Below are positions 58,901-64,000 of a stretch of 64,000 nucleotides of DNA, in pieces. The DNA comes from Branchiostoma floridae (taxonomy: Eukaryota > Chordata > Leptocardii > Amphioxiformes > Branchiostomatidae), in the NCBI RefSeq assembly GCF_000003815.2, contig NC_049982.1:2652336-2716335 (forward strand), read 5' to 3'. The translations under genes and the position numbers were made by a program. Positions within the stretch are counted from its first letter, which is position 1. Every line of letters begins with the position of its first letter. The notes beneath the pieces were generated by a model. That model made no database searches and was not told the DNA's origin. It worked only from the letters and a program-made list of their open reading frames with translations.

Positions 58901-61900
58901 TTGCACAGACTACTGCGATTGGTTGCACAGACTACTACTGAGTACAAGTAATGTGCAGCTGAGCTAATATGGTGGCATACCAGGATAAAATGTAGTAGAA
59001 AGTTGAAAGCAAGGGGAGGGGATGGCCCAGCCTTTTGAATTAAATTGAAGGAGTAGACGTTGTCTTTACAGTCAAGAAATACTTGAGAGAAAAAAAATTC
59101 CAGATTCAGTGTAATTATGAGTTTAATTTTAACTAGAAAGGCCGACATTTGCTTAAGAGCAAATACAGCATATTTCAGCCATACCCCTTCCCACGCAACA
59201 TTGGACTGTTCCAAATCACCCCTGCGCAAAAATGGAACATCCTCTTAACAGTACATTATCCCCCAAAGTGGACTGGTATTGTGAATTGATTCCAGGTAAA
59301 AACAGAGCTTGCTTCTATTTTTCAGAAAATGACAATAATCACACCTTCCATTCGGAAAATTTTCATCATGACTGAAAATTGTTGAATGACTTCATGTAAT
59401 GTCATTAACAATTTTCAGTACGATAACTAGGTGTAAGTTTAAAAAAGTATAAGCTCCTTGTGATGTGGGTACATTCATTATTGCAGTGAACTTTTTTTTA
59501 TTCAAGTAGGGCATACGATTTAATAATTATCAAGCAGGTGCAGGTACTGTAGGAGCGTTTGTTTTCTTCAAGCTGTAAAACTGTTAAACTGTTTTACTTT
59601 GTATGCAATCAGCCATCGAGCCTATCATTATTTTAGTTTAACAACTTCCTGCCAGACCCGGAAGATACGATTGAACCTTGTTCGAGGATTTATTTTCGTC
59701 TGTCTGGTCAGTCTGTTCATACCCTCGAGGCTGGCGCTGAGAGTGTTTTATTGGGCTGAAACTCTGACAGTTTAAAGTTACTTACAATTTAAATGTTCAA
59801 AGTTTATGTCAAACAACAACAGCACTAGGAAATGTGGCCACTATAGACAGGTGGTCACTATAGAGAAAATGCTGATCTATTGACTAGGAGCCATACGTTA
59901 CACATGATCATTAATCATATAAACATTGCACAGGTAAGCCAATTGTTTAGATGTACAATTAAGTTCAAATAATTCTGAAGAGAAATATTGATGAGAAAAT
60001 AATCATTCTCGCCACTGTCTAACTTATAATTACGTATCAAAACTAAACGCAGATTTTCTAACTAACGCACCTTTCGCCGACTTCATCAAAGGACCGCCGG
60101 CTATCAATCAAACACGGCTGTTGATTAGACTTAGGGTTTCAAACAGCCATGTGCTGTGTGCCAGTTGACAGCGAACTTCATGCTACGTGATGTTTTACAT
60201 TGCTTGGACCTTCTTTCCTACAGCGGTGCTTCTACAAAATATTTAGACTGTAACACTGAGTCCCACATGTTTTATAGAATAGAATTTGACGCAGAACAGC
60301 GTTTTTTGCTGGGTATTTTTCTTGAAACATGTTCGTGGGAATATCAGCGAGGCGGCGACGTACTAGTAGGGATATCAGACCGTCAACAAAAGTCGCACGG
60401 CGGCTAACGGCGCATCGAAGATACTAGCGCTATAAATAAGCGCTTCAACTAAGGATGGCAACCCGTACAATATTTTTGTATACTGTTGAGCTAAGTAAAG
60501 TTTGTTGTTTATGAGGTTTTAGTTGTCTTTGAAGCTTTGACCCGAAATATTTTAAAGTCAAACTGCTGAAGAGAAGTAAGTGACTGCTACGATTATCGTA
60601 GATATGGCCCTAAAAAAACTGATAAAAGAAGCCTTCTCAATAGTCTAAAATGCAAGAGCTTCCGGGGGGGCTTCGCCCACCTGGGTCCCCTGGCGAGAAG
60701 TCTGTACGGCCTGAGTCTTCAAGTTAACGTATTGTGTGGTCCCGCTTATGAATATTAATTAGCCTTCGCTTTCCTCTTCGCTGATTGGCTGAACTATTAA
60801 TTGAATTAACTCTTCCTGCCGGCTAGACGCAGGTGCAGATGTCGGCTCTGTGGGGTGAACGTCCGAAAGATCATGGCATGGAGAACGAAAGAAAACCAAT
60901 TTCCCCTAAAAAAAGTGCTGTAATTAAGCCTTTTACAGTACTTTAAGCCAAAAATTTTACTTGGATCATTTTACCAACTATCTTATGCCTATCTATACCA
61001 AATGTTACTCATACCAGGGTACAGGGGTGCAAAATATACCGTTATAAGACCGTCAACAACAGTCGCACGGAGCTAACAGCGCAGCGAAAATACCATCGCT
61101 AGCGTTTCAACTTCGGAGAACAAGTTATAAGTACTGTTGAACTCAGTAACGTTAAAGTTTGTTTTTAGTTGCCTTTGACGGTTTGACCTGAAATAGTGTT
61201 ACGCTAAACTCCTGAAGAGAAGTTAAGTGACTGCTGCGATTATCATAGATATGCCCCTAAGAACTGATACAATATAAAGCCTTCTGAATAGTGTAAAATG
61301 CGAGAGCCTTAGGCGGGCTTCGCTCCCCCTGGCGGGAACACTGCTATATACGGGATCATGAGGCCCCGCTTATGAATATTAATTAGCCTTTGGCCTCCTC
61401 TTCGCTGATTGGCTAGGTCTTTGATTCAATCAACTCTCCGGCTGACGCGCACAGGTGTGGCTCTGTGCGGGGTCACGGAAGGTCACGTCAGGAGGCCAAA
61501 AGAAAACAAATTTCCCCTCAGAAAAGTGCCAAAATTAATCATTTTAAAGTTGTTTATGTCAAAAATTTTACTTGAATCTTGTTACCAAGTATCTAATGCC
61601 TATCTATACCAAATTTCAGGTCATTTAATTGTAATACCAGGGTACAGGAGCCAAAAGTGTCCTTTTTTGGTCAAAAATTGGCCAAAAATCGCAAAAAAAT
61701 AAGCCTTTTGTTGCACTATACACCAAAAGTGTTATTGAATTTATATGAAGGTATTATCAATGCACATCTGTGTCAAATTTCAGCTCATTCGGTTGCAATA
61801 CCAAGGTACAGGAGCCAAAAGTGTCCTTTTTTGGTCAAAAATTGGTAAAAAAAATCGAAAAAATAAGCATTTTGTTGTACTGTACACCAAAAGTGTTATT

Positions 61901-63882
61901 GAATTTATATGGGGGCATTATCAAGGCACATCTCTGTCAAATTTCAGCTCATTTGGTTGTAATACCAGGGTACAGGGGCCAAAAGTGTCCTTTTTTGGTC
62001 AAAAATTGGTCAAAAAATCGCAAAAATAAGCATTTTGTTGTACTGTACACCAAAAGTGTTATCGAATTTATATGGGGGCATTATCAAGGCACATCTCTGT
62101 CAAATTTCAGCTCATTTGGTTGTAATACCAGGGTACAGGGGCCAAAATATACAGTTTTGGTCTAAAATTGACCAAAAAAATCTCAATAAAATCATTTTAG
62201 AGGCAGATATGAAAAAACTGAGAAAAAAGCATCAAGGTCATTCGGTCCAGGGTCATTCGGTCCAGGAACGGCGGAGATGAATCACTTTGAAGATTTGACA
62301 GGAGAAAGAAGAAAGAAACATTACGAATACAATATATTTCACCATACTATGTATGGCTGAAATATAAAAAGTTTTTGAGTGAAAATCGGTTGAATGAAAG
62401 GTTTGAAAAGACCCTATCTGTGACCTTGAATAAGTCAAGCTGAGTGTGAGTCATTTTCACATGACCCTGTGGTATGTGTGAAACAGCCTGTAGGTCGTTG
62501 ACCTTTGAACCTTTCACAAGTTGAATATTGTCCAAAGGCATTATTCCCTTGATTCAATGTTGGCTTTGTTAACTACATATTGAAATGATTGTGTTGTGTA
62601 AGTCAAAATCGATAAAAAAATCATGTCCTGCGCCTTTTGTTGGAAACTGCAACATCTTGTGTTCGAAACATAACATGAAGCTGACATTTATTCATCAGGC
62701 ATTATGTAGCGTTACATGAAGCCTCTAGACTAGTAGTAGAGGTTCTTGACAAAGCTGTCCTTTGTGTTCATGTCCCGCAGCAGGTCTATTAAAGAGCTAA
62801 TAATGAGATAACTGTAAAATCAATTGATACATAATTATATACACTCACTAAACAGTGTAACATAAGTTCATCATTATCAGTGGGATAACCTATATCTATT
62901 GTTTTTAAAAATGGTAAAGCAACGGATTAAGGTGAACTAGCATTGAATGTTGAATTCATTGAAGCTACATTAGCCCATTGTTTGCATGTGCCTATGGGGT
63001 CATGTCAGTGACTGAGGCAATATTTTAACACATATTGGCTCCTCCCCGTGGCCTTCTCTTGCCAGGGACATCCACAGAATGTTTGCATGCATACTCATAC
63101 CCCGAAGCTTTGCAACATGTACAACAGCAGGCTATAGTATTCATAAGTAACCTATGGGGGCCTGACTGAGCCAATATTTCAGCACACTGACTCCTCCCCT
63201 GTGGCCTTGGCTTGCCAAGGACATGGGCAGAGCTTTTTGCATGCACACTCATACCCTGAAGCTTTGAAACATGTACAACAACATGTAACAGTAACAGGTA
63301 GGGAGGCCTGATTGAGGACCTCTTCTCCACATGATTTTGCTAACTAATTCCAGAGCAGGTCATTCCCTCCCATGATGTTTATGAAGGTAACAGGGATACA
63401 TTCTTTGTGTAGGAAGTCAGAACTCTATGCAGGTACAGATATCCGATGTGTGATCCAGTGTGGGTGTGTACAGACTCCAGCACCGGTGTACAAGACGGGT
63501 TAACATGACTTTGTGCTACAGCCTGTACAGGCCCCAGCATGGCTGCACATCCATTGTGTATCTGTGTGTTACAGGCCCAAGCATGGGTGTACATACTAGT
63601 ACCGTGAGTGCCATGTGCGCTACAGGCCCCAGCATGGGTGTAGCTATGTGTTACAGGTCCCAGCGTGGGTGTACATACCGTGTGTTGCAGACCTCAGCAT
63701 GGGTGTACATGTTGTGTGTATCTATGTGTTACAGGCCCCAGCGTGGGTGTACATGTCCTGTGCCGTGGGGTTGTTCCTGTACCAGTCGTTAGACGCGATC
63801 GACGGGAAGCAGGCCCGCCGGACCGGCAGCAGCACGCCGCTCGGGGAGCTGTTCGATCACGGCTGCGACTCCATATCAACAG
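55955..63882 (+). CDS. CEPT1: Gene I: choline/ethanolamine phosphotransferase, 5' part
   Basis: Exons in the window: 55955-56068, 58332-58463, 63735-63882 (phases 0, 0, 1); the rest lies to the right. The encoded enzyme transfers phosphocholine or phosphoethanolamine from the CDP-alcohol to diacylglycerol, the last step of the Kennedy pathway, in ER/nuclear or Golgi membranes. Exon 1 gives [12 protein letters not shown] and [13 protein letters not shown]; exon 2 gives [12 protein letters not shown] and the first membrane segment; exon 3 gives APAWVYM and the CDP-alcohol phosphotransferase signature DG-x2-AR-x8-G-x3-D-x3-D (DGKQAR to DHGCD), the metal and substrate site, complete. The ATG at 55955 is the first in its frame. 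CEPT1 and CHPT1 are vertebrate duplicates, so the symbol is approximate. A 531-base gap lies in intron 1. Confidence 0.9.
57722..58252. other. assembly gap (531 N)
   Basis: Run of N in the first intron of the phosphotransferase gene, preceded by a G-rich tract (57677-57697), which may be the cause. The exons on either side join in phase 0 and match the family without missing residues, so no coding exon is lost here. Confidence 0.99.
58499..58670 (+). repeat. tandem copies of the donor edge of phosphotransferase exon 2
   Basis: Two partial copies of the exon 2 end follow the real one (58463). Copy 2 is at about 58499-58527 and copy 3 at 58608-58670. Copy 3 covers about 60 bases of the exon and has an extra T that shifts its frame. 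All three continue into the same gtgggact donor. CA-rich DNA separates the copies. Confidence 0.85.
58545..58765. repeat. CA-rich low-complexity DNA
   Basis: Several CACACA runs interleaved with the donor-edge copies described above. Confidence 0.8.
59371..59420. repeat. 50-bp hairpin
   Basis: actgaaaattgttgaatgac and gtcattaacaattttcagta pair with one bulge around a ten-base loop, in an intron of the phosphotransferase gene. Confidence 0.6.
60379..60930. repeat. intronic segmental duplication, copy 1
   Basis: Shares ordered blocks with 61047-61530: gaccgtcaacaaaagtcgcac, ctgaagagaagtaagtgactgc, gcttatgaatattaattagcc and tcctcttcgctgattggct. The divergence is moderate with indels. No coding content is seen. 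Confidence 0.8.
61047..61530. repeat. intronic segmental duplication, copy 2
   Basis: Second copy of 60379-60930, offset by about 670 bases, directly upstream of a 164-bp tandem array. Confidence 0.8.
61590..62190. repeat. tandem array, about 164-bp period, nearly four copies
   Basis: The phrase ccaaaagtgtccttttttgg starts at 61651, 61815 and 61979, and a diverged copy at 62142, giving steps of 164, 164 and 163 bases. Each unit also has ttatcaaggcacatctctgt and tttcagctcatttggttg. Open frames across it are repeat artefacts. Confidence 0.88.
63013..63290. repeat. two tandem units of about 140 bp
   Basis: Units at about 63013-63145 and 63155-63290 share ggctcctcccc..gtggcctt, gacat, gcatgc..actcatacc, gaagctttg and aacatgtacaacaac. 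Confidence 0.8.
63465..63734 (+). repeat. minisatellite copying the acceptor edge of phosphotransferase exon 3
   Basis: Units of the type gttacaggccccagcatggg, followed by tgtacat, occur at about 63471, 63527, 63571, 63622, 63653 and 63687, just before the real acceptor (63731-63734). They repeat the last intron bases and the first 20 or so exon bases (codons APAWVY). Most decoys keep the AG. Confidence 0.88.
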
Positions 63883-64000
63883 GTCAGAGGAAAACAAACA
63901 AACAAGCAAACAAACAAATAAACAACCATAACAGACCTACAGTAGGGCGTATTAGCAAATGTATGCAATTTCCTTTTCAATGCTCCTCTTTTAATGACAA

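Noticed and set aside
61409-62280. Overlapping open frames with recurring CPFLVKNW-type phrases
   Set aside because: They come from the 164-bp tandem array; frames shift between units and no protein family is recognised.

Overview
The window looks like nuclear DNA of an invertebrate deuterostome, most probably amphioxus (Branchiostoma). Genes are split into many short exons with GT-AG introns and are separated by AT-rich DNA full of microsatellites, foldback elements, a tRNA-headed SINE with a clean target-site duplication, and minisatellites that copy exon edges. The species call is inference; no marker gene settles it. There are two assembly gaps (8664-8763 and 57722-58252). All nine supported genes are on the + strand.

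Region 1 (1-43929) is a tandem family of secreted, cysteine-rich EGF/C-type-lectin genes: A (5' end outside the window, to 4320), B (6269-14889), C (17192-24288), D (26294-29784, a short EGF-only relative) and E (31788-43929). A, B, C and E share one carboxy-terminal cassette: a 'CPKG' EGF, a CTLD split over two exons, an EGF with a seventh cysteine, a calcium-binding-type EGF, and two four-cysteine modules with follistatin-N-like spacing. Their amino-terminal halves differ: B carries an unrecognised 8-cysteine domain, C a different unrecognised 8-cysteine domain, and E a long EGF array. Nearly every module is one phase-1 exon, and the assembled models have lengths divisible by three, which strongly supports them.

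Region 2 (44686-47404) is gene F, a small secreted protein that is the 8-cysteine domain of gene B standing alone. It ends in the same micro-exon type as gene D.

Region 3 (48417-54198) holds two tandem secreted proteins, G and H, each with a signal peptide, two TIL (trypsin-inhibitor-like) domains and a seven- to eight-residue tail. Truncated TIL half-exons lie between the real exons.

Region 4 (55955 to the right edge) is the start of a choline/ethanolamine phosphotransferase gene (CEPT1/CHPT1 family): three exons, including the CDP-alcohol phosphotransferase signature, in an intron-rich locus full of tandem repeats.

The common theme is exon-level duplication. Whole genes, blocks of EGF exons, single exons, and even only the edge of an exon with its splice site have been copied in tandem. 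Signal-peptide exons (58 nt in five genes) and terminal micro-exons recur in front of or behind unrelated domains, as exon shuffling through phase-1 introns would produce. Lectin, EGF and TIL proteins of this kind act outside the cell in recognition, adhesion or protease control; a defence role for this cluster is plausible but not shown by the sequence.
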